A stretch of 64,000 nt of DNA, taken from Rhizophagus irregularis (lineage: Eukaryota > Glomeromycota > Glomeromycetes > Glomerales > Glomeraceae). The notes under the pieces are model-generated. The model searched no databases, was not told the DNA's origin, and saw only the letters and a list, made by a program, of their open reading frames with translations. Below, piece after piece: positions 10,521-25,500 of this stretch. Each line of letters begins with the position of its first letter. Positions within the stretch are counted from its first letter, which is position 1. A program made the translations under genes and the position numbers. Where the stretch lies: positions 2,881,001-2,945,000 of the forward strand of contig NC_089446.1 in the NCBI RefSeq assembly GCF_026210795.1, written 5' to 3'.

Positions 10521-13500
10521 TTACATTGCATCATATTTATTTTGCTTTTTTGATCGATTTCTTTGTTGATCATTACGTGACCTTGATGATCCTGCAGAGC
10601 CTGATACAAAATCATTATTAAATGGTATTTCTGATGGCAACGTAGAAGAATTCGATGATGGCCCATTAAAAAATTCGTTAATAATAGGTGCAGTTGTGAC
10701 ATCTGAATTATAATTAGATTCAGAAAATATATCATTCGAATTTCTTGATGCTTTAAACTTATTCCTATTTCCTCCCATTTGTTGATGTTTTTTCTTAATT
10801 TCCTGTTATAAAATAAAATCTTAAATTAGTGAAACTTTTTTTTTACAAAAATATAATATAATTTGAAAATTTTCATTTTACCTCAATTTTAGAACTAATA
10901 TATAAATAAGCCTCATAAATATGACACACTAATAAGGAGTCTGGAAATATGTCGTCTATTAATTCCGTTGAAATATTAGCAGGCCACAAATTTAATCCTT
11001 CATCTGTTATATAAACATTTAATGGGTGTTCGTGCCTATTTGGATCTAAAAATCTTTGCATAAATCTTTTCAATGCAGTAGCAAATATTTCTGGTTTTAT
11101 ATATTTTTGTGTATCTGAAGCTCGTTCGAATCCAACCGCTAAATTAATTTCCTGCTTTACTTGGTCTGTAATTTTAGTTTTGAATTTTTCATCGATATAT
11201 TGTATCACGGAATTTGCAACTTGATCTTCAATCAATTCATATAAAGCTATCAAATGCTTAAGACACAATTCAGCTCCTAACAAATCGTCAAAAGATTTGT
11301 TTTCTAATAATATAGATAATTTCATCCATTGGTTAACGTATTCTGCGATTTGAGTCTCTCCATTTCCAACCGAAGTGCGTTTCACAAAGCAAAGTAAAAT
11401 TTCCAATGAAGATAAAAGTTCAGACGCGTTATCATAAGATAATGAATAATTATTAGTGTGATATCCGTATAAAGTGTTAGTTACTCCCATAATTAAAGAA
11501 ATCTTATCAGATGGAATTTGTTGTTGAGGGATTAAAGTTTTGATATCGCCTAGAATTCTCATGTGTCCCTGAAATAATTCCATATGATATGGGAATGGCT
11601 CCATATATGCTTGTGAATCATTCAAAGTATCTATATGAACTTTTTCAAAAACTAGTCTATGCGCGAGATCCATTTCAATTTTTTGTAAATCATAAATTAC
11701 ATCTTGGCCTCGTCCAGTTTCAAGATTACGGTCACTATATTGTAGAATGTTTTCATCCCATTCATAATTTATAAAATTATTTTGTTTTGTTTGATTGATT
11801 TTCAAAGATTGAATATAAAAACGAGCAGAACTTTCTGTAGAAGCGGCACCAGTTCCTGTTCCCTGTATAAAATAGGATTCTTCTAAGAATTTAAGCGCTT
11901 TAGAATTCCCTGTAGGAATTGTTAAGACTTCTTGTAAGAAATTGTTTTGTAATCCAATCAAATATTCTAAAATAGCACTGAGATACACGCCCGAGTCTTT
12001 TGGTTCGACCAAAGCAAGTGAAATAGGGGATTTCAAATTTATATCAGGTTTTGGTTTCGGAAGTTCGTGACATTGAAATTGATCGATATCATTTATAACT
12101 TCATTCCAAGCTTTAGCAAAATCATTGAAATTCGAAATTAAATATTTGAATATTTCATCAGATTTTCTGTAATTAGATTCTTCATTTATAAAGTCTTCGA
12201 AAGATTTTACTTGCGCTCTCTCACGACTCAAGCGGTATCCGAGACGTGATGATATTATTTGTACAAAATTTACTATCGGCCAAAGATATTTGACTTTTTC
12301 TAATTTATCAAAATATCTAAAGAATACTGAAATAAAAGGAAAATATGTTTCATGTTTCTCTATATCTGAATTGTAATAAGCACGAAAACCTTGAAAACTA
12401 ATTGTTCCAATAGATCTCCAAAGTCTTGGTAAATGTTCAAGTTTGTATTTTTGATCCATCAATAATGTTTGATTAACTTCTCCTTCAATAATTGAACTTC
12501 CTTGAGTTTTAGTCAAAGCAGCGTCAAGTTTGGCACGAAATTCAGTAACTGTATTCGTAACATTTTTAATTAATGGCGAAACATAATTTTGTGCAAATTT
12601 TGCTTCCCATTCTTCACGCTCCTCAGATGTTTTTAAGGCTGAATCTTTGGGTGGATTTAGAGTCATTCTATTAAGAATTGCATGTAATAAAAGAGCTAAA
12701 CTCTCTTCAGGACAATTTAAAATTTTTAAAAGAACTTTCCAATCATTTTTAATGTGACCCATGCAATATGCCAGGCTATCGTTTGTTACATTATTATTTT
12801 TTCGTAAAAAGGTATTTGCAGTATTAGAAGGGGCCCAAACTCCAATTATTGAATGAACAAATAAATGAAGAATTCTATATGAAGCCGGAGGTAAATTGCG
12901 AACGTTATGATTGATATCTTCATTCTCGGCTTCAGCAATATATCCTTTTTCGTCTTTTGCAACCAAATTTGTCCTTATTGGAGCATCATCTAACCTTGTA
13001 TTTCCAGCTTCGGATACATGATTCATACCGCCAATCATATTGCCACATTCGGGGCATTTACCTCGCCCATTAGCTTGCCCACAATCACCAATAAGATAAA
13101 CATAACCACATTTACATTGATACCTTTTTTAGTAAAAAAATAGAAATACTTTTTAGAACAAAATTGAATATATGAAAAATCAATTGTAACTAAATATACA
13201 TATATATAATTACCGAGTAAATTGACCATTCCTTTGGAAGACAGCACTTAATATGATAGACTCTACATCTGATGAGCTAGTGAGAATATACAACCCAGTA
13301 CAATTATTCAAATTCTGCAGTAAATTAGCTAATGGTGACGCATCTGCTGGAAGAGATGAATGCAATGCTATAACATGTCCAACTACTGACTTAATTAGTA
13401 AATCTGAATTACTAGTATCAATATCAAGGTATAATAATGGACATTGATTTGTGGTTATATTTTTGATAATTTGCCTATAAATAATAGATAAAGAGGACAT

Positions 13501-16500
13501 TTGCTCTATCTTTTCATTTAAAAATCCTGCAACTTGATTTTCTACATGAGCCCAATCTCTTGTTGCTCTTATAGCATGAAGACGATTAAGAATAATTCCC
13601 ATAAATGAAATTCTAGCATTAATTGATTCTTTCCTTTTTAAGGCTTTAAAGATTTGGTTAAATTGATCTTTATTACTGTAAGAATAAAGTATTGAAAAGC
13701 AATTTTCCACATCTGAATAATCTTCTAAGGAATAGTAAGCGTTAAATTGCAGTCGAATTTCCTTACTATTATCCCAAGCTAAAGAACCAAGCCATGGCAA
13801 AGCATTTTTTTGGCCCTGGCAAAATTTTTTGATATCATCCATAGAATATTCTCTATTACGTAAATCTCGTATAAAATAAATCTTTAATGAATGGATCAAA
13901 GGATTGGAAATTTCCATGTAATTATTAAGTTGAATCAACATTTGATTGGGATTAAAATCTCCAATTTTCTTGAAATTCAGGAAATTAAACTCAATCAGTT
14001 GGGATTTGCCAACTTGAATTGATGAGTCCCAAAATTTATGAACAAATTCTTTCATGAATGCAATCGCTGTTATCTTTAGTAACGCTTTAATATTTTTAGC
14101 ACATAAAGTTTTAATTGCATAATGAAGATAGGGCGATAATTTAATTAAGTTGTATTGAGCAAAATATGTTGTCTGAATAATGTCACAAAATAATGTCGCC
14201 ATCGACGAGTCACAGCCTTTACCTTCCAACCACCCATTAATAATTTCAAATCGTAAAGAACGTAACATTTCTTCAGGATTAACTAGCCATGTAAAGAATT
14301 CGAAAGGTTCATTCTTATTTTCTTCTTCAAATATACTCTTAATAATTTTTCCCATAAGAGGAAAGGGATCTTCTACGAATAAATTACGATAAAGTTCCAA
14401 TTTAGAAGGTGATTCGAATGGAATAATTTCTAAACTTTTCATGACAAAAGATTGTTTTGCAAATGTCATTTTGTTTGTTTGTTTTGGTTCAATGTTTCTA
14501 AACATTTCAAAGACTTCATGAATAAACTGTGTCGAAAAAATTTTATCATCAGTCTCTCCGATCTTGATAATTTCTTTGATAGGTTTCAATTGAATTAACT
14601 CAGTTAACAATAAATCATAGCAAATTTGTAATAATTGAAGAGATTCTGTCCTGATAAAACTTGAAATCTTTTCACAGAGATTCAAAACTTTTTTAATTTC
14701 GCGTTGCAATTCAGTTGTCTCTTGACTTTCGATAATTCTTCTGAGCATCGTATTCGTAACTTCGCCTACAAGGTAATCATCAAAGTTTTCACTTGTAAGG
14801 TCACGAGTGTAATTAATAATATCAGGACACATGTGAACTAATTGACATGCTGCTAAGGTAGAATTAGCATGTTCCCACCAAAATGTATGCAATAAAATAG
14901 GGTTTAAGATTTTCTCGTTACCAATTTTACATTTAAGAATGTAGGATAATACAGAGATATCTTTTAAACTAGCTTCACTATTGCAAACTATATTGACAAA
15001 ATCCTTGAAATATAAATCTGAAACTTGTTCCAATGGGGAAGTCCTTAATAGTGTTATAGAATTAAATACTTTATTGGTAAACTCTTTAATATAATTTTCG
15101 TAAATTTGCTCCAATAATTTTTCGGTAGAAGGATCTATATTTTCTCTATCTTTCCTAAGTAATGATATTTCTTCTTCGTATAGAGTTTTGAAGTTATCAA
15201 TTTGCTTCATAAAATAAAATGAAAATGGAAATTGTAAATCAAGACCACTAACGGCCATTGCATATCCATCCGGCTTAGGTTCTGGTAATATGTCAATATC
15301 AACGATCTTATTATTCATAAACATATCTTGCCAGAAATTAAGAAATTGTACGTGTCGTGGTGACATTTCAGCTTCTGGTAAGTCATGAATAAGAAATGTT
15401 TTTGTAGCTCCTAGACGCTCTAGAGAACATAAAATTTTCGCAATAGGATGACGAACCAATGTACGGATGTGTGCTTGTAAAGCAATAGAAAACGAAGAAT
15501 ACGGATATAACAATTTTTTGTTGGATGCCACATGATATTGCCAATCTTGTTTGGCTTTTATTTTCAACCATTCTTGCGTTCTTATCTTTAAACAATTTAC
15601 GAAGTTTGGATGTTCAAGAATCTTCCTATTTAAGTATCTAATTAAATAAAAAGTTTACATAATTAAAACTTTATTATATCCGAACAAATTCACTTTCTTT
15701 ACTAAAATAGCAGCAATACTTACTTCACATGATTAACTGATTTAACATTATTTGGATACTTCATGCATAGTAGACACCATAACATTTCTTGTTTCAATAT
15801 ATCTTCGAATGGATAAGTAGTTTCAATTATATCACATAAATTGCCTTCTAACAAAACAGATAAAGGTCTTTCTTGTTTCGCTAATGTTTCGATTGTAATT
15901 TGTTTCCATCCGCACATAAAGTTGAAGGACATTAAATTCGCACTTGTTTCTCGACGGAGATGAAGAATAATGCAAGCATGTTTATTTTTAATAGCATTAT
16001 TTTCTTTTACTTTTAGTAAGTATTCGTTCCGGGATTGTTCAATAATAAACTTGGCTAATTTGATACATTCTGAATTTACAGTAGTGGTATCACACTGTAA
16101 TATTAATAATTCGTAATCTGACCCAAGCCAAAATTTTTTCATTTGTTTTTGAAATTGATTCTCGGTTTTGAAAGTTGAAAGTTTCAAAACATAACATTTT
16201 GAAGTTACATTCTTTAAGCAAAATGTGATATTTGTGTTGATGTTTGAAAACGAGTTAACTATGATTAAATGTCCATCCGGATTAGTATTAGCATTTTGTT
16301 CATGTAATAAATCTTGGAAGTAATCTGCTATATCATTATGATGTTGAACTTGGAAATAAATATTTTTATAATGTTGAATTTCTTCAAACTCTAAAGGAGA
16401 TTTATCGATTCGAACCATGCCATCTGATGTAGCAATTGCGATTAAAGCTTCCTTACACTTTTCTAATAATTTCTTTTCTCCTATATTTGGATCTTTGTTT

Positions 16501-19500
16501 ATAGTATCAATAACTAAACTTTGCAATGTTTCTTCTTCACAAAAGCCAATAAATAAATCTTTTTGAGTAAATCTATCTCTATTTGTTCCTGTTACTGTTG
16601 ACATTTGCTTTGTCCATTCCTTCAGCCGCGTTACTAATTCTTTTTGTTCGTTACTAAGTATATCGTCTAATGTCATCACTTGTTTCTCAAATCTATTTAA
16701 AAGTGGTGGATCAGCATCCTTTAATTTCTTTTCATCGAGAACCAGGATACATCTGAAATCAGGATGAACGTATCTGTATGATAAAAGCGGTTTAGTTTAT
16801 ACACATTTTACAAAGATAAACGCATCTATTTATAAATATAACTTACAACATAGGATTTGCATAAGCTCCTAAAGCAACTCTTGTAAAATATTTAGGGTCA
16901 TCAGAGCTTCCCATTGTGATATAATTTTGATTCCACAAATCGTAAAGACTCCCTATCAGGTGAATAAAAAAAATTTAATATGCATTATATATATATACAC
17001 ATAATCATAATAATTATTAAAATACCCATAACGAATAAAATATAGCAAATTTACCATAGATAATCTCTAAATCAGTTAATATCAGAGGTTGACCGGCTTC
17101 AACGCACATCTATAATTAATAAAATGGATGAATTAATTATTTGATTAACAAATTTTTAAGTAAAAAACTATAAAAAAAAGTAAAATACAATTACCATTAT
17201 TCTACTCAATATACTATAAGAATAATCATCACGATCTTCCGGAAATTGTGATCCCAATATTACAACTGGATTCATTTCACGTAATTGATATGTTAAAATA
17301 TTTACAATAGAATCACTTTTTCCTATGACCATTAAATGCCGAGAACCTTCGCTTGTAAGATTGTCATTAATTAGAATGCTGGTGGGTATTTGCTCGTATG
17401 TCCAACTTTTGTGTTCATTAAAGTTTTTAATAACAGGTTCAAAATATTCCAAACATGTTTCAGTATGTTTTTTGATACCACCAAAATTTCTTGCTAATGC
17501 TAAATGAATATTTTTAGGAGTCATTTCTTTATCTGAAAGATTTTTCACAAGAGCATAATAATCACGAAGTCCATGAAAATTTGAGAATTCATTTTGTCCT
17601 TTTACTTCATATTCAGAATATGCTTCAGCAAAAGGTTTAAGCTTAACTTTTTGATTTTTGATTTCAGATGATGAAAGTTCTAAGTTATTCTTATCTAGTA
17701 AACGAACAGCGGTCTCAATTAGATCATCCAAATCAAATTTTGGTCTCTGCACTAGTAATGCTCTACTACTTTTACTATTATCCAATCTCCAATTTGAAAT
17801 TCCTACTACAGACACAGTAGGTCCATCAGCCGGATAACTTGGCTCCAACAATGAGTGAAGAACTTTAAGAGGGTTAAAAGGACTGGTTTCAGCCAATCCA
17901 ACTTCATCAAGTAAAACAACACTAATAACTGGAAACTCTTTAGAACTAGTTTCTTGATAAGCTTTAGCCTTTTGAAAGACTTTTTCGATACCATCAGATG
18001 TAGATGAAGAAGAACCTTGATGAGGAATAAAAAATACCTGCAAAATAACATAATCAATCAATAAATAAGTCATTAATATATAATACAATACTTAAATTAT
18101 ATACCTGAGGTAATGTTCTAAAATATTCATCGTTTGAGTCGGAACCTCTAAGATTTTGATGCACAAGTCTGATTGCTAATGATTTCGAAGAACTATATTT
18201 TATAAAGAAGCAGAATTAATATGAAATTTTGTTAATTAAAATAAGTAAAAAAAAAATGAAGTATTTACTAACCCTGGACTTCCCACAATAAACAATGGTA
18301 TGTGATTTAAAATACAAACTATAATAACCAATACATTTTCCAGCAATGCTTCATTGAATGCAGTATTTGGTGGACAAGTCATTCTTTTTATATAGTCCAT
18401 TTGTTCTTCCCTTATGACTTCATTAAATAATTGTTCTCTTATAATAAACTTTTCACGAAGAAATATTTTACACATTTCTTCACGATATTTTTTTCTCAAT
18501 TCACGATCATATAATCGAGACTGGTAACACAAACCTAATGCTAATATATAAGATCGAATATCTAGGTTTGGATAATTATTATGAGATTTCTTGTTGTCCT
18601 TTTGATTTATTGGACGGTTTTGAAGACTATTATGGAAAAATTTGACCAATTTAATTGCTCTTTTAACGTCACGTAAACTGACACTATATGATTCTTCAAC
18701 ATTACGAATAAATTCTTGTGAAGCAAATAATAAATCAGCAAGTATTGGTTTTCCTAAAGTATCTAATTGGTCATTTACCATTATTTGAATATAAATCTTT
18801 TCATCATTCGGTTGAAGTCTACCATAATCCCATACATAATCTAATATTTGGTCCGGAAGAGGCTTAACTTCATAAACGAGACGACTTTGTTCTTCGAACC
18901 TGATATTTTTTGCTTTTATTCCAACATTACTAATACTCTTTTTTCTAAGACGATATGGATTACAAGCAGCAAAAAGTCGTATATTTGGATGAATCAGGTT
19001 GCCATCAAGCATTCGATGAGCGATAAGATCTGCCAACAGTCCGATATGGTTACAAGTGTTTATTTCATCAAAAAATAACCATATCTCTTTATTTCGTGCT
19101 TTTTTATCAGATTCTTTCATGAAATCCTTAATGTTTTGTTTAGTAATACCAGCATGAAGGTTAAGTGCTCTAAATTCTACTTCTACAACTCCAGCCAAGA
19201 ATCCAATTAAACTTGTCTATATAAATGGATATACGGAAGATAAGAAATAAAAACGATATAGGAAATCAACAAAAGTTTATTATAAAAATTTTTACCTTGC
19301 CACATCCTGCCTCTCCACATACAACTACAGGAATATTTGCTCTTGTTCTCAATAACATTAATGCCATTTTCAATAAATTATCAACTGATAAAGCATATTT
19401 TGGATAATCAATATGGTGCATTGTTTTCCGTGCTAAACATTCTAACGTAGACAATAATTGCTCAGAAGACATGGTGCAGTAATCTAATAGTTTCCATTCT

Positions 19501-22500
19501 TCTTCAGTTTCAATATGTTGACTTTTTAGCAAATTTTGAACATTATTTGGAACTTTCGCTTTGTCACGATATAAAGAACAGATTGAATCTGGAGTTTGGG
19601 ACATGAAAAATACTAATAGGTGATTAGAATCATCCCATTGTGCTATATTTTTTAATTGTTCTATTTCGACTTCATCCGCAATTTCTTGTATTTGCGCAGA
19701 TCTTGTTTGGATTGATTTTGTAGCAAAATCCTTTGAACCATCAAATAACGTGTTAAATAATGTTGATCGAACATTATTACTTTTAATCATAAGGTTTAAA
19801 TTATGAACTTCAAAAAAAGAACTTGATGATAATCTAATTAATTGATCTGCAAGGACATTTATAAAAATATCCAAAAAACGAAAGGATGAAATTCCGGCAT
19901 CAATCCTTTTAAAGAAATATTTATCCAAAAGTTGTTGACATAATTTATGGCTAAGTGGTATTCTAATAATGCCTTCATCATTAACGGTAGACGATTCTGA
20001 TCTGAAAAAAATATCTCTTCTATCGAGATCCTCTCGTTCATAAAGGTGTAAATAATTACAAACAATTTGAATTGGACTATGTATTTCTTGGGATATCATC
20101 AATCTATCAGTGTTCCACATAAGATGCGCCCTCTCCAAACAATTAATAAATGGAAGAGATTTAAGCAAACGTTGATCAAAACTAGAAGCTACTTCAATGA
20201 AAACATAAGAATCTATAAGACTTGCGATATCTGAATTATTCGAAACAATTCCCAAAGTTAATAATTGAAATAAAAATATATTGACTTCTCTAGGATTATC
20301 AGCAGATATTATGTTAATATGTAAACTATTAACATTTCGAATATGAAAATCTTTAAGCTGCTTAAGAAGTGAATTATAATTTGCACCATCACTAATGAGA
20401 AAGCTTTTAGGAACCAAGCGCTTACTATGACTTTCTTGCTTAATCCATTCCGTTTTTCCTTGTCCCGATAATTCTGAAGTAACACATACAACTTTTGGAC
20501 ATAATTCTTGATAAATTGCTTTCATCGCTGCGTCACTGAGTCCTATAGTAGGATGAACATGTTCAGAAAATTGGTCCAAAATGTGGTGATTCATGCCAGT
20601 TTCAGAACAACATATCAATGCTAAATAGTACTCTTTTACTTTTGTCATGTATGTTCTAATATTGTTCACTAAATCATATTGTAATTCGAAATCTAGTAAT
20701 TCTAAATTTGCAATGCAGAATAAGTAATTTTTATATCCATTTTTTGACGCGAAAAAACACCGTTTGATAAAAATTGAGAGTTCTTCTTCTGTGGTTGATG
20801 ATGTACATATCAATAATTGCCAAGGTTCAGGATAAGATCCATGATTAGCATAAAATGACATTATAATATTAGGAACTCTAGACTTATCGCCACAAGCCGC
20901 GACAAATAATCCTCCACATTCCACTACGTCCGAAACCACACGTTCTCCAGAACCTTTTATTGAGCGCGGAATTTTTGGAAGCTTTTCAAATATATATTTT
21001 AATTTATCACCAATTTCTTTTAAAATTTGATAATAATCATCCCTTTTATAACTAAATCCTTGACTTTTTTGTAATCTTGCTTTTCGATTAACAAATGATA
21101 CGAGCGTTTGGCAAATCTCTGATATATGAGGTTGTTTTTCTTTCGTGTAGAAATCATAAAATGCTAATATGTGTTTTGCTGGATAAAAAGTTAAATAGTA
21201 ACAATTTTCTTGCGCTCTGTCTACAATATTTTCCCTATGAAAAGATATAATTAATATTAAATTATTAAAATAATAATAACATCTATTAATTAAAAAGCTA
21301 ACGTAAATGAAAAAATATTTACCAAAGTTCCAATTCCTTTTTTAGTTTTTCTGATATCAGCCTTAATCTATTTGTGCCTTTGACTGATTCATTATATTTT
21401 CGATATCCAAAATGTCCTAATTGAGTCAATTTGTTCATTATATTAACTATATTTTGGGCAATATCAAATTGTGATACAAAGTCTTCCATTATGCTTTTGG
21501 TATTATCAATTTGCCCATTTGAATCATAGGAACCACCAGGCTTTGATATTAAAAGTGCTCTGCCTCGTAAATCCTGTAACGCATTTATATCGTAATTACT
21601 CTCCGACTTAGAGGATTTAGAGTAATATTTCAATGTCAAAATACATTCATCTTCTTTTTCCTCTTTAATGAAATAATATGTACCGATATTTACAGCATTT
21701 TGAATCTTTTCCTTTGTAACTTCACCTCTATTTGATATGGTTTTATACATATTTTGCAATGCCATACTATTGCTATTACATAATGTTAATTTACTCGCTA
21801 ATGAAGGATTTTTATCAACAATCTCATTTAAATCCTTCAAAAATCTATCCAAAGTTAGATTTGTTTTATTCATCAACGGAAGTAAGCATTGTTTAACTTG
21901 AATAAGTGAAGAAACTGTATCTTCTTGAATCAGCCTTGTATCTGAGTGCTCGTCTACTCCATTAATTAAATTTTTCATGTCATGCTCTGCTATAGTTCTT
22001 AGGAATTTAATAAATTCATCAGATAAAGATAATTCCTTGATAAGTGCCCAACTGTTACTGTTAAATCCGGAAAATCTATCATCAAAAGTTCCAAATGACT
22101 CACTTAATCTATCCAAGATTAAATTATCATTGAGATCTGCAAATCCAGTTTCAAGCCAGTCATTTTTAATGCGTACTACTTTGAAAATAATTAGAACCAT
22201 TTGTAAAAATTTTAAACGTTCCTTCCATTCATTAATTTCGGAAAGGTATCTTATTGTTTTAATGAATTTTGAATCTGCTGTATCAATATTGCGGCCATAT
22301 CGTAGCATTAATTTAAGTTCATCGTCGAAATTACGGACCTTATACCAGAATGATGTTGCTTTAGAATATTCAAGATTTCTCCATCCTTCATACTGTTTAC
22401 ATATAGTTTTATATTCCATAAACACTTTTCCAATTAACGTCTTTGCTATAAATTCAACTTTTATATCTTTCAGGTTACTGATTTGTTTATTGAAAATATT

Positions 22501-25500
22501 ATGAAACGTTTGAGATTTGTTAAATTTATTTGTATCCTCTGCTATAGGTATAATATCTTTATGAATACCCCAATAATCTGATGAATCTGATGACACGACC
22601 TCTTCTAATGAAGTCTTATCCAAATTATTGCTTAGTTCTTTTAACTTATCGAAATATTTTTCCACATTATTGGCTTTTTGACAAAATGTTAAATAAAAAT
22701 CATGAAGTTTACTCAATCTTTGTTCATAGTCACGACATTGTTTACGAACCTTTGCTAATTTCTCTTTAGTAATTATTTCTTTACTTGATCCCGCAGAATT
22801 TAGATAATAATGAAGGAAATTATCATCTTTTTCAATTAGATCTTGAAGAAGGCGAAGATCAATAGAACCATCATTTATCATGGTGGCCAACTTGATAATG
22901 GCAGTTTTAGCTTCTCGTACATGTGGGTGGGAATGAAAATTTTCAACATTTCCAGTTGCTCTCAAAATGACATTCCAAAAATTAGCAGACTCAAATAAAG
23001 ATAAGTGAAGCCGAGTGGAAAATTCTTCAAAATCAATATGTGAAGATCTATCTTTCAAACGTGTCATTATGTGACTTAAAATTTCTTCACAAAGTCTAAA
23101 TAAAAAATATTAAAATTATTTAAAGCGCTTTTAAAAAAAAAGTAATAATAATAATAAATAAACCTTACTTATTTGGAATATTTAAATCGTTATTAGTACA
23201 ACCGCAAATAACCCGCATTTTCTTTAATAAAAATTCATCATGGCTTTGTAGACTTAAATTAATTTTTTCTTTAATAATCCTTTTAAATACAAGTACTGCT
23301 CTTGGATCCATATTTGCAACTTTAATTGCAGCACTAAAAATTAAACCTTCTGAAGATTTTCTAATACGATCGTACGTTATATCCATCAATTCACTCATGA
23401 TAGATTCTTCGTTAATTATCGAGACATCTGATAAGTGCCTAAAGACCGCAGTTACGTATGTTTCTTCATTAGAAGCTGAATTAGATGACATAGATGACAT
23501 TCGATCCATAAGTCTTTTATACCATCGAATGCATATTTGAGAAATTTTATCATCCTTAGTATCTTTGAACTTATCGATCCAATTTTTTAATAATAATGGA
23601 AACTTGTTTAATAGTATGTATTCTACAAAATTTGACATGGTTTCTAATACAGTAAGATAATCAGCTTTTGTCCAACGTAAACGTGAAGAATTTACAAGAA
23701 TAAAAATAGCTTCAGCACGAGGTTTTCCCCATAAAGAAAGTTGTCCATTAATTAATAATTGAATGGTCTTTTTTCTATATGGCTGAGTGACCATATCTTT
23801 AATATTTTCAGGAAGTTCGTTAAAATTTTTGTTTAGTTCGACAGAGTCGTATTTAGATATAAATCTTTCAACCCTTGCTACTAAATATGGTTTAAGTTGA
23901 TTGTCAACTATTTCTGAATGAATAATTGATTCCCAAACTTTTGATAACGTTTTCATGTTGCAATGATTAATCAACCACTAAATTAATCATATTTTTTAAA
24001 AAAAAATTAGTTAATTTAAACATAATAAAAAAAAGAAAAGAAAAAAGAGGCGTGTAAGAAAATATACCTTGGCAACTTTCACATAGACATCTTCGTCACC
24101 TATTGCATCAATAAATGGGATAATACTATCCAACTTTTCGAAAAATTTCTCGGTATAATTAACATCGTAATAGAAAGATATAGAGTCAATAAAACTATAT
24201 TTAGGGTCAATACGGTGAGCCAGTTGAAAAATAATAAGCCATTCAAAGGACCTACGATCAATATCGCGACGAATTAAAAGCTCAATTCCTTTTGATACAA
24301 TACGCAAATCTTCTGAAGGAAATGTGTCAGATCGGATTTCTCCAATAACTTCAAATAAAAAACCAGGGTGAAAATTTCTTGGTAATTCGAATCTTCCAAT
24401 AAAATTATAATTATAACTACAATGTCCTAAGAGGAAGCATAAAAAAAGCCGTTTATGAACTGATTCTTCTTGTTTATGTCGTTCAATAAATTCAAATCTC
24501 GTTACAGATCTCGTTAATTCGCGATTCTTTTTTAGAATGTTGTCATATTCTAATATTGCATCTTTGAAGTTATTCGAATTTACAGAATTATAAATGATTT
24601 CCAAGAACATGTAATCATTATAGATTCGTTCATTTGATATTCGTTGATACTTATTGCTCATCATCCAAATATCGAATTGATTTTTATACATTTCTAGTAC
24701 ACGGTTGTCTTTTTCATCACTTCCTTCATAAATGAAGGGTGATATATCTTTATTTTTTCTATTTCCTTTTTTTATAGCATACTTATATTGAATAACAGCA
24801 TTATGAAACCTTTCGATCGGAATTTTAATAGGGTCTGAATACCAATACGTATAACTTTGAAAATTCCGTTTAAGTTGACGAAGTTTAACTTTAGGTTCAG
24901 TCCATTCACCAAACTCCGGTATACTACCAATCAAAATAGGTTCTCCTATTCCAGAAATTTGATGAGGCAAATGCACATGAAAATGCATCTTGATGTGTTT
25001 ATCATCTGGTTCTTCTTCTTCAGTTCGTCTTAAATTCTTGGCTATATTTTTTATATTTTTTGCTGTATTATAAAAAGAGGAAAATCCTCCAGTAAATAAA
25101 CTGCGTTGAGATTGATCCTGAGTGGTCGATGCACTTTCTTCATTATTTTGTGATGTGGAAGCGCGTTGCCCTGTTGAATTTTCCATAAAACTGTTTGTTG
25201 TATTTTCAACTTGTTGTTTCCACAATTGATCATTATTTTCAGTATGCTCGTATAAATTAACTCTAGTGGATCCTTCATTGATACTTTTTCTTTTATCATT
25301 ATTATTTTGAATTTCAGGAGTTTTATAAGATTGATTAACATTATCATTCTTATAATTGGAACCAATTTTTGAAGTTTGGTTATATGGCGCAGTAAATCTC
25401 ACGTTTTTATCATCACCATCATTAATATTTTCGAGTGGATTAGAATTAACCTTTGTTTTGGATTTTTCTTGTTTATCTTTACCTTTCTTATCATCATCAT

